A DNA stretch of 64,000 nt from Lactobacillus kitasatonis DSM 16761 = JCM 1039. GTDB taxonomy: Bacteria; Bacillota; Bacilli; Lactobacillales; Lactobacillaceae. Numbering within the stretch: position 1 is the stretch's first letter; each line of letters opens with the position of its first letter. The notes below the pieces were generated by a model. That model saw nothing but the letters and a program-made list of their open reading frames with translations. It did no database searches and had not been told where the DNA came from. Below are positions 38,426-45,782 of the stretch, piece by piece. Location: positions 27,352 to 91,351 of the forward strand of contig NZ_BALU01000011.1 of assembly GCF_000615285.1 (NCBI RefSeq), written 5' to 3'. A program made the position numbers and the translations under genes.

Positions 38426-39448
38426 AGAAGCCGGCGTAGATGTCACTGCTGGTTACGATTTAGTCAATCGAATTAAGCCGATGGTAGCTGCAACTAAGCG
38501 TAAAGGTGTCATGGGTGGGATTGGTAGCTTTGGCGGCATGTTTGATTTAGAAGAATTGGGTTACAAGCATCCCGTTCTTGTTTCAGGCACGGATGGTGTA
38601 GGTACCAAATTAATGATTGCGCAAAAGATGAACCAAAACGACACGGTCGGCATCGATTGCGTGGCCATGTGCGTTAACGATGTGCTAGCCCAAGGTGCGG
38701 AACCTTTATTTTTCTTAGATTACATTGCCTGTGGTCATAACGATCCAAAGAAATTGGCTGACGTAGTTAAGGGCGTGGCTGAGGGATGCAAGAAAAGCGG
38801 CTCTGCCTTAATTGGTGGTGAAACCGCGGAAATGCCCGATATGTATGAACCCCACGAATATGATTTGGCTGGCTTTTCAACTGGGATTGCGGAAAAAGAG
38901 GACTTATTATCTAGTTCTTTAGCCAAAGCAGGCGATTATTTAATTGCTTTGCCATCGAGTGGCGTCCATTCTAATGGTTTCAGTTTAATTAGAAAAATTT
39001 TGTTCAAAGATCACGACGTTTCATTAAGCGACAAACCAGCAGAATTAGCGGGCAAAATCGTAGGCGAAACACTCCTTACGCCAACCAGAATCTATGTCAA
39101 AGCAGTTTTACCACTAGTAAAAAAGCATTTAGTTCACGGCATTGCCATATTACTGGTGGCGGCTTCATTGAAAACCTACCTCGAATTTATAGCAATGACT
39201 TGCAAGCAGTGGTTAATAAAGGTTCGTGGCCTGTTTTACCAATTTTTGATTATCTGAAAAAACTAGGCAATTTAGATGAACGAGATTGCTACAACACTTT
39301 CAATATGGGCGTTGGTTTAGTTTTAGCCGTTCCAGTAGAAAACATTGTTGCAGTCAAAGAACAACTAAATCGCGAGAATGAAAAATTCTACGAAATTGGT
39401 CAATTAGTTGCACGCCCCGAAGGGGAAGAAAAGATCGTAATCAAATAG
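38412..39448 (+). pseudogene. purM: phosphoribosylformylglycinamidine cyclo-ligase PurM, one frameshift
   Basis: The ATG at 38412 (AAAGGAATT upstream) gives [19 protein letters not shown]. Conserved blocks: [36 protein letters not shown]. The frame breaks near 39146. Restoring one C turns GIAILL into [16 protein letters not shown], leading into the C-terminal segment NMGVGLVLAVP and the stop at 39448. About 345 residues when repaired, a normal length. It overlaps purF by 14 bp. Confidence 0.9.
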
Positions 39449-39457
39449 AGGAGAAAA

Positions 39458-40053
39458 ATGAGAGTTGCTATTTTAGCTTCTGGGAATGGAACCAACTTTG
39501 AAGCTTTAACTAAAAAGTTTCAAGCTGGCGAAATTCCCGGAACCGAGGCTTTAATGTTTTGCAATCATCCGAATGCTCCGGTAGTTAAAAGAGCCGAAAG
39601 ATTAGGCGTGCCATACGAAACTTTTTCCGTTAAAGAATGCGGCGGCAAAGATGCCTATGAAAAGCGTCTACTGAAAGTTTTGCAAGATTATCAAATTGAT
39701 TTCATTGTTTTGTCCGGATATCTCAGAGTGGTTGGTCCCACGATTTTAAACGAATATCCAAACTCAATCATCAATTTGCATCCCGCATTACTGCCAAGTT
39801 ATCCCGGCCTCAATTCAATCGAAAGAGCTTTTGAAGATTACAAGCAAGGCAAGATAAAAGAAACCGGCGTGACGGTGCATTTTATCGATGCCATTTGGAT
39901 CATGGGCCTATCATTGCTCAACAGGCTGTCCCAATTTATCCAGATGATACGGTTGAAACGCTTGAGGCAAGAGTTCATGAAACAGAACATCAACTATTCC
40001 CAGCTACGTTAAGAAAAGTATTAAGTCAAAGAATGGAAAAGGAAAAAACTAAA
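39458..40053 (+). pseudogene. purN: phosphoribosylglycinamide formyltransferase PurN, frameshifted
   Basis: ATG at 39458 after GAGGAG. The folate and GAR motifs ILASGNGTNFEAL, FCNHPNAPVVKRAE and NLHPALLPSYPG are intact. After VTVHFIDA the frame breaks near 39891; one C restores [21 protein letters not shown] and the expected C-terminal part. In that repaired frame there is no stop before purH (40054), so the two genes would be fused in frame. One more A in the run near 40041 would give a stop two codons before purH. It transfers formyl from 10-formyl-THF to GAR. Confidence 0.85.
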
Positions 40054-41595
40054 ATGAAACGTGCATTAATCAGTGTCAGTGATAAAACCAATTTGGTAGA
40101 TTTTGCCAAAGGGTTAACCGAAAATGGCTATGAAATTGTTTCTACCGGTGGTACCAAGAAGGCTTTAGACGAAGCTGGTATCAAGACAATCAGCGTTGAA
40201 GAAGTTACTAATTTCCCTGAGATTTTGGACGGCCGTGTGAAGACTTTGAACCCATATATTCATGGCGGACTTCTTGCTAAAAGAAACGATCCGGAACATA
40301 TGACAACTTTAGAGAAATTGAACATCAAGCCAATCGATTTAGTTTGCGTTAACCTTTATCCATTTAAACAAACGATTGAAAAGCCGGATGTTACTAGAGA
40401 AGAAGCAATCGAAAACATTGATATTGGTGGTCCAAGTTTATTGCGTGCAGCTTCGAAGAACTATCAAGATGTCACTGTCGTAACCGATAAAGCTGACTAT
40501 GATTTAGTTTTAAAAGAAATTGCGGAAAATGGTAACACCACGCTCGAAACAAGAGCAAAATTAGCAGCTAAGGTGTTTAGAGCAACTGCCGCTTACGATG
40601 CAATTATTGCAAATTACCTAACCAAGCAAGTTGGCCTTGAAGATCCTGAAAAGTTGACTTTGACTTATGATCTGAAAGAAAAGATGCGCTACGGTGAAAA
40701 CTCCCACCAAAAAGCATGGCTTTACGAAGATGCAATTCCAAAGAGATTCTCAATCTTGCAAGCACATCAATTGCACGGCAAGAAACTTTCTTACAACAAC
40801 ATCAAGGATGCTGATGAAGCACTGCGCTGCATTCGTGAATTCCAAGATGAACCAACTGTTGTTGCAATGAAGCACATGAACCCATGTGGCATCGGCCGCG
40901 GTGATAGTCTTGAAGAAGCTTGGGACAGAGCATATGAAGCTGACTCAGTTTCAATCTTCGGTGGGGTTATCGCTTTGAACAGAAAAGTCGATTTAGCTAC
41001 TGCCGAAAAGATGCACAAGATTTTCTTGGAAATCATCATTGCACCGGGCTTTGACGACGATGCACTCGAAATTTTGGAAAAGAAAAAGAATGTTAGATTG
41101 CTTGAATTAGACTTTGACAAAGAAAATGAGCCAACTCGTCCAGAAGTCGTTTCAGTCATGGGCGGTATCTTGCAACAAGAACAAGATACGCTTGTTGAAA
41201 ATACCAACGACTGGAAAGTGGTAACTAAGGCTCAACCTACTGCAGCACAACTTAAGACCATGATGTTTGCCTTGAAGGCAGTAAAGCATACCAAGTCTAA
41301 TGCGATTGTTGTAGCTAACGATGAAAGAACTCTTGGTGTAGGTGCAGGCCAACCTAACAGAATTGATTCGGCTAAGATTGCGATCAACCACGCCGGGGAT
41401 GCCATTGATGACCGCGCAGTGCTCTCATCAGATGCCTTCTTCCCATTTAACGACTGTGTTGAATACGCTGCAAAGCATGGCATCAAGGCAATCGTTCAAC
41501 CTGGTGGTTCCATCCGCGATAAAGACTCAATCGAGATGGCCGACAAGTACGGCGTTGCAATGGTATTTACAGGTTACCGTCACTTTAGACACTAA
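40054..41595 (+). CDS. purH: bifunctional AICAR transformylase / IMP cyclohydrolase
   Basis: 513 residues. The N-terminal IMP cyclohydrolase domain starts [13 protein letters not shown], with STGGTKKAL and [10 protein letters not shown]. The C-terminal AICAR transformylase domain has [12 protein letters not shown] and [15 protein letters not shown], the Lys-His catalytic region. Intact frame. It performs the last two steps to IMP. The open frame continues upstream into the purN tail, so the separate start rests on family knowledge and the weak AAAAGGAA site. Confidence 0.94.
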   Translation: MKRALISVSDKTNLVDFAKGLTENGYEIVSTGGTKKALDEAGIKTISVEEVTNFPEILDGRVKTLNPYIHGGLLAKRNDPEHMTTLEKLNIKPIDLVCVNLYPFKQTIEKPDVTREEAIENIDIGGPSLLRAASKNYQDVTVVTDKADYDLVLKEIAENGNTTLETRAKLAAKVFRATAAYDAIIANYLTKQVGLEDPEKLTLTYDLKEKMRYGENSHQKAWLYEDAIPKRFSILQAHQLHGKKLSYNNIKDADEALRCIREFQDEPTVVAMKHMNPCGIGRGDSLEEAWDRAYEADSVSIFGGVIALNRKVDLATAEKMHKIFLEIIIAPGFDDDALEILEKKKNVRLLELDFDKENEPTRPEVVSVMGGILQQEQDTLVENTNDWKVVTKAQPTAAQLKTMMFALKAVKHTKSNAIVVANDERTLGVGAGQPNRIDSAKIAINHAGDAIDDRAVLSSDAFFPFNDCVEYAAKHGIKAIVQPGGSIRDKDSIEMADKYGVAMVFTGYRHFRH

Positions 41596-41607
41596 TTGGT
41601 GAAAACG

Positions 41608-42867
41608 ATGAAAGATGATTTAGTTTTACTAGTTGTTGGTTCAGGTGGACGCGAGTTTGCCGTGGCGAAAAAGCTGAAGGAGAGCCCACATATTAAGACT
41701 GTGTATTGTGCACCGGGCAATGTGGGGATGCAAACAATTGGCGTTGAAACCGTGCCAATTGAAGAAACTGATCTTGATGGTCTGCTGGATTTTGCCAAAA
41801 GTAAGCATATTGATTGGACTTTTGTTGGACCAGAAAATGTCCTTTGTGCTGGCATTACCGACAAATTTGAAAAAGCTGGGCAAAAGATTTTTGGCCCTAA
41901 CCAAAGAGCGGCACAATTAGAAGGTTCAAAAGATTACGCTTTGCGCTTCATGAGCAAATACAACATTCCAACGGCACGCCATAAAACTTATACTAGTGCC
42001 GAAACTTGTATTGCTGGTTTGAATGATTTTGATTTCCCAGTAGTTATCAAAGAAGATGGCTTGGCTGGCGGTAAGGGCGTAACCATTGCTAAGAATCAAG
42101 ATGTGGCAGAAGAGACGATCAGAGAAATGTTTGCTGGTGGTCAAACTGCTGTCGTTCTTGAAGAATGCTTGGTTGGCCCGGAATATTCAATGTTTGTGGT
42201 TGTTTCTGAAGATCAATTTACGATTTTGCCGATGGCGCAAGACCACAAGCGAGTTGGTGATGGCGATAAGGGTCCAAACACCGGCGGTATGGGATCATAT
42301 TCTCCTTTGCCACAGCTGAAAAAAGAAGATCGGCAAAGAATGATCGACGAGATTGTGAAGCCCACGATGAATGGTTTAGTTCATGGCAATTATCATTACT
42401 GCGGCGTTTTGTACATTGGCTTAATGTTAACTGAAGATGGTCCGAAGGTCATTGAATATAATGTCCGCTTGGGCGATCCTGAAACGCAAGTTGTCTTGCC
42501 TCGTGTTAAAAATGACTTTGCGCAAGTGATCGACGCAGCGGTAAATTATGAAAAACTGCCTGAGATTGAGGAAAATGATAATTCTATCTTGGGCGTGGTT
42601 GTCTGCAGCAAAGGTTACCCAACGCATCCGGCTCCTAACGTGAAGATTGGCAAGTTGCCTGAAGGCACTAATACTTATATCGATTATGCTAATGTGAAAG
42701 GCGACTTGGATAATCTAATAGGTGATGGTGGTCGCTTGTTCATGGTGATTTCGGAAGCTGATAATTTAGTCCAGGCGCAGGATAATGTGTATTCTTATTT
42801 GAGTAAGCTTGATCTGCCAGATTGCTTCTACCGTCATGATATTGGTAATCGTGCTTTGAGAGATTAG
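41608..42867 (+). CDS. purD: phosphoribosylamine--glycine ligase
   Basis: About 419 residues from the ATG at 41608 (GGTG 6 bases upstream); earlier TTG and GTG codons are in frame. ATP-grasp fold: VVGSGGREFAVAKKL, APGNVGMQ, KEDGLAGGKGV, and EYNVRLGDPETQVVLPR. It joins glycine to phosphoribosylamine. Last gene of the purine operon, followed by a terminator and the accessory island. Confidence 0.95.
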   Translation: MKDDLVLLVVGSGGREFAVAKKLKESPHIKTVYCAPGNVGMQTIGVETVPIEETDLDGLLDFAKSKHIDWTFVGPENVLCAGITDKFEKAGQKIFGPNQRAAQLEGSKDYALRFMSKYNIPTARHKTYTSAETCIAGLNDFDFPVVIKEDGLAGGKGVTIAKNQDVAEETIREMFAGGQTAVVLEECLVGPEYSMFVVVSEDQFTILPMAQDHKRVGDGDKGPNTGGMGSYSPLPQLKKEDRQRMIDEIVKPTMNGLVHGNYHYCGVLYIGLMLTEDGPKVIEYNVRLGDPETQVVLPRVKNDFAQVIDAAVNYEKLPEIEENDNSILGVVVCSKGYPTHPAPNVKIGKLPEGTNTYIDYANVKGDLDNLIGDGGRLFMVISEADNLVQAQDNVYSYLSKLDLPDCFYRHDIGNRALRD

Positions 42868-42876
42868 ACGTATGAA

Positions 42877-42905
42877 GAAAGTCCCAGTTGGGGCTTTTTT
42901 GTTTT
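42877..42905 (+). terminator. hairpin terminator ending the purine operon
   Basis: AAAGTCCC and GGGGCTTT form the stem around AGTT, followed by a T tract. Confidence 0.8.
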
Positions 42906-42964
42906 GGTAAGATTTGGTATAATTAATACGAACACTTGATCGCAGAAATGGGATCGATGATATA

Positions 42965-43053
42965 TTTTTCTCCACGTGGGTGGAGGTGATCCTGAAGCGA
43001 CTTTTAATAGAAGAACGAGTAATTAGTGTTCTCCACGCAAGTGGAGGTTTTGA
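42965..43053 (+). CRISPR. degenerate two-repeat CRISPR relic, type I-E-like repeat
   Basis: Two 28-nt units at 42965-42992 and 43026-43053 enclose a 33-nt spacer, the exact 61-nt period of type I-E arrays. Both have the core CTCCAC-N4-GTGGAG, and the first also ends GGTGATCC as in lactobacillar I-E repeats; the second has lost that end. The loop bases differ (GTGG versus GCAA region), so both units are degenerate. An extended -10 (TGGTATAAT, 42915-42923) lies upstream and could be the old leader promoter. No cas genes are nearby. Confidence 0.72.
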
Positions 43054-43061
43054 AGATAATT

Positions 43062-43097
43062 AAAAAGCTCTTAGTTGTGAAAACTAAGGGCTTTTTT
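43062..43097 (+). terminator. hairpin terminator after the CRISPR relic
   Basis: AAGCTCTTAGTT pairs with AACTAAGGGCTT around GTGAA, followed by a T tract. The stretch 42868-43180 holds this, the purD terminator, the CRISPR relic and the promoter of the next gene, and nothing else I can see. Confidence 0.85.
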
Positions 43098-43180
43098 GAT
43101 AAGTTAATAACATTCTAGGTCATACTAAATTTTCTCTTATATAATAGGCTTGTATTGGGGGTAAAGGAGAAAAGAATATT

Positions 43181-43510
43181 ATGAAGAAAATAACGATGTT
43201 GCTGGCATTGATTTGTTTAACATTTGCTGGTGTAAGTGTTTCAACTGCTCAACCAGTTCAAGCCATAAGCAAGTATTCTGAAAAATGGCATACTGTAAAA
43301 ACTACTGAGAAGGTTTATAGATATAAGCCATATGTGCCTAGAGGTGCTGCTATGTATCAAATGAAATTTATTCATAAAACACCTATTAGGAAAGGGACAT
43401 ATTTAAGACTGCGCTGTCCAGGTACTCATTATCTATGGCAATTTGTGATTGGTGGACATTATTGGACCGTTTTAAGAAATGATGCCAGATGGTTTAAGAA
43501 TGTAAGATAA
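43181..43510 (+). CDS. small secreted protein of unknown function
   Basis: 109 residues. A clear signal peptide (MKKITMLLALICLTFAGVSV) with cleavage near VQAIS is followed by a basic, tyrosine-rich mature part of about 80 residues (KTTEKVYRYKPYVPRG). The pattern is like other short secreted lactobacillar proteins, and similar in style to the one at 62055. There is no wall anchor or bacteriocin leader. It lies at the edge of the defence island. GGAG is 11 bases before the ATG. Confidence 0.65.
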   Translation: MKKITMLLALICLTFAGVSVSTAQPVQAISKYSEKWHTVKTTEKVYRYKPYVPRGAAMYQMKFIHKTPIRKGTYLRLRCPGTHYLWQFVIGGHYWTVLRNDARWFKNVR

Positions 43511-43551
43511 AATCCATGTGAAGAATTGAAATAATTCTGATAATGAATTTA

Positions 43552-43625
43552 TGATATAATACTTTTGGATAATGTTTGAAATTAATAAAGCTCTTAGCTC
43601 GTGTAGCTAGGAGCTTTTATTTTTT
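43552..43625 (+). promoter_or_regulatory. extended -10 followed by an attenuator-like hairpin
   Basis: TGATATAAT (43552-43560) is an extended -10. About 27 bases later AAAGCTCTTAGCT pairs with AGCTAGGAGCTTT (43587-43618) and is followed by a T tract that runs straight into the AGGAGG ribosome site of the next gene. It can terminate the secreted-protein transcript, but placed after this -10 it would also cut short the HEPN-gene transcript unless read through. Confidence 0.5.
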
Positions 43626-43636
43626 AGGAGGTTCAA

Positions 43637-44641
43637 ATGAGCAATTTGGAATCAAATACTGACAATCAATTTATTGATAAACTGCATCAGGCATATTTAA
43701 AGAGAGTGAACTTCTATCACATTCCTAAAGCAGAATTGGCTAGGTTTTCTTGGAGTGGACATAAACACGTTATTATTTATGTTGTTAAGGTATTTAGTGA
43801 TTATCGAAGATATGATCATTCTACAATGTATTTTGCAGTCAAAGCTGACACAGCAAAAGATGATATTAAGTTTATGGATTTGATTAGTAGGACAAGCAAT
43901 CCTGAATTTAGTAGGATTGGTGATTCTCTTGTTTTATCTAGAGTTGCATGGCTAATAAGTCAAGGTTTAATAGATAAGAATATAAGTGAAACAATTTGCC
44001 AAGCATCTACAGATTTTACTTTTTCAGATTTTGATGAAAACAAGAAGGATGATATTTTCTTCGAGGAGTGGGCTAAAACATGGGTAGATAGAGAATATGA
44101 TGCAGCTCAAGAAGCAGAAGAAAATTCAACACCAGTACAAAAATTTCCAGATTTTCCTAATACGAAACAAAGATTCTTTATTGATAGATATCATTTTAAA
44201 GATATGCTTAAGAGTTTAAATGATAGTCAATTTGAAGATGAATTTAATCAATGCCTTTTTGCTTACGAGAATGAAAAATGGTTTTTATGTGCTACAGGCT
44301 TAGGCAGTTGCTTAGAACATTTAATGCTAATTATTCTTACAAATTATGATAAAAATGGTTTTAAGGATAAAAAAGGAAAAAGATTGCTTAAAGATTTTCC
44401 TAAGAATCCAACTGCTTATGATTATGTAGGATATTTTAAAAGAGCTCCTATTAATGTTACTTCAAGACAAGCTACTTTTATTAATTTGCTATACATGGCA
44501 CGAAATTCTGTAGATCATCATAATACTGGTAAAACGCAAAAGAATCTTTGTGATCTTTTATTAAATGGTATATCTGATATGTACAATGATTATTATTCAA
44601 GTAGTGTATTGTATAAGCCTGCACCAAAAGAAAATGAATAA
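43637..44641 (+). CDS. HEPN-motif protein, candidate abortive-infection RNase
   Basis: 334 residues, not recognised by family. The C-terminal helical part contains MARNSVDHHN, where Arg289-Asn-x3-His294 fits the RNxxxH (Rx4-6H) motif of HEPN ribonucleases. About 65 residues before it lies a helix of HEPN style (LFAYENEKWFLCATGLGSC followed by LEHLML). The N-terminal 180 residues are mixed and acidic, possibly a sensing part. A strong AGGAGG precedes the ATG. Neighbours are an Abi-alpha protein and a type I restriction system, so a defence role is likely but inferred. The DNA is more AT-rich than the purine genes. Confidence 0.6.
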   Translation: MSNLESNTDNQFIDKLHQAYLKRVNFYHIPKAELARFSWSGHKHVIIYVVKVFSDYRRYDHSTMYFAVKADTAKDDIKFMDLISRTSNPEFSRIGDSLVLSRVAWLISQGLIDKNISETICQASTDFTFSDFDENKKDDIFFEEWAKTWVDREYDAAQEAEENSTPVQKFPDFPNTKQRFFIDRYHFKDMLKSLNDSQFEDEFNQCLFAYENEKWFLCATGLGSCLEHLMLIILTNYDKNGFKDKKGKRLLKDFPKNPTAYDYVGYFKRAPINVTSRQATFINLLYMARNSVDHHNTGKTQKNLCDLLLNGISDMYNDYYSSSVLYKPAPKENE

Positions 44642-44772
44642 ATTGGCATTTATTTAATTGATTGCTTCAACTAGTTACTAAACAGTATGTTTATAGTACA
44701 TTAGACTTCTGCTTACTCTGCGCTGTAAAACAATTATGAAAAGCTACCTAAAAGTAGCTAGAAAGGATATTT

Positions 44773-45579
44773 ATGTTTGATCCTAATATGTTAAAAAACA
44801 TCTTTGATCCTAATACATTGAAGGTAATTAAAGATCTTACTCCCGAATCAACTAGAGAATTACTTTTTAATCCTGCAGCAAATGAGGTTGGAAAAGGTGT
44901 TGGTGCTATTTTATCAATATTGTTTTCTCCTCTACTAGCATTAAACGTTATTGAGAAACAAGCACTTGCTAAATTCACCAATAAAATTGCTAATAAGATC
45001 AATAAGATACCAGAGGAAGATCAAGATTTCAGTAAGCCAGGTTTAGCATTAAAAGCTTTAGAAGAAGCTCGATATCAAATAAATAATGAGTTACTTCAGG
45101 ACATGTTTTCTAGTTTATTGGCTTCAGGGGTTAACAGACAAAAGAATGAAGATATCACACCTAGATATGCTACAGTTTTATCTCAAATAGGCTATAAAGA
45201 TGCTGTTTTCCTTCAAGAAATAAATGACCAAGACTATCACTACTTTCCAATTGGTCATCTGCGTTATACAAATATATCTAAATCAGAGTATATTGAAGTA
45301 ACGGATAGATATCTTTGTAACAATAACAATGAGATAAAAAGAATTCCTACAGAATCTATTGATGTATTGCAGTCATTAGGTATAATTCAACAAGAAGATA
45401 ACCACTATAAGACAGGCGGAGAATTTGATAAGAAATATGCTTTGCTTGAGAGCTATTTACAAACCCAAGACAAATATAAAGCCAACAATGATAATGATAT
45501 ACCTTTTGTTAGAATGATACCTGGACAGATTCAGCCAACAGATTTTGGAAACAATCTGTTGTATTGTATTTTTGGATAA
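44773..45579 (+). CDS. Abi-alpha (DUF4393) family protein
   Basis: 268 residues. The block NNELLQDMFSSLLASGVN, followed by TPRYATVLSQIGYKDAVFL, is the core of DUF4393/Abi-alpha proteins, which were named for similarity to phage abortive-infection factors. A hydrophobic glycine-containing segment (about 40-60, GKGVGAILSILFSPLLAL) precedes it, as in other members. Molecular action is unknown. It lies 131 bp after the HEPN-motif gene on the same strand, with AGAAAGGA upstream, and is followed by its own terminator before hsdR. Confidence 0.72.
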   Translation: MFDPNMLKNIFDPNTLKVIKDLTPESTRELLFNPAANEVGKGVGAILSILFSPLLALNVIEKQALAKFTNKIANKINKIPEEDQDFSKPGLALKALEEARYQINNELLQDMFSSLLASGVNRQKNEDITPRYATVLSQIGYKDAVFLQEINDQDYHYFPIGHLRYTNISKSEYIEVTDRYLCNNNNEIKRIPTESIDVLQSLGIIQQEDNHYKTGGEFDKKYALLESYLQTQDKYKANNDNDIPFVRMIPGQIQPTDFGNNLLYCIFG

Positions 45580-45656
45580 GTAATAAGAGGATATACACTT
45601 CTTGTTCTGAAGAAAGTATTTTTTATATGTAATTTACAAATATCTAAATGAAATAG

Positions 45657-45686
45657 GGGCCCTTAGTGAAAACTAAGGGCTTTTTC
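45657..45686 (+). terminator. hairpin terminator after the Abi-alpha gene
   Basis: GCCCTTAGT pairs with ACTAAGGGC around GAAA, followed by five T. The arm and loop sequence closely resembles the terminator at 43062-43097. Confidence 0.85.
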
Positions 45687-45699
45687 AGTAGCAGGAATA

Positions 45700-45728
45700 T
45701 TGAGTTGTAGCGCTTTTTCTACGATAAT
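45700..45728 (+). promoter_or_regulatory. hsdR promoter
   Basis: -35 TTGAGT (45700-45705), 17-bp spacer, -10 GATAAT (45723-45728), just after the preceding terminator and 54 bases before the hsdR start. Confidence 0.6.
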
Positions 45729-45782
45729 AGAACTAAAAGTGATTTTTGATGAATCAAATCCTAACTAAATGAGGTGAATGAT

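Noticed and set aside
40791..42144. Minus-strand frames across purH and purD
   Set aside because: They are shadows of two well-conserved genes with no start signals of their own.
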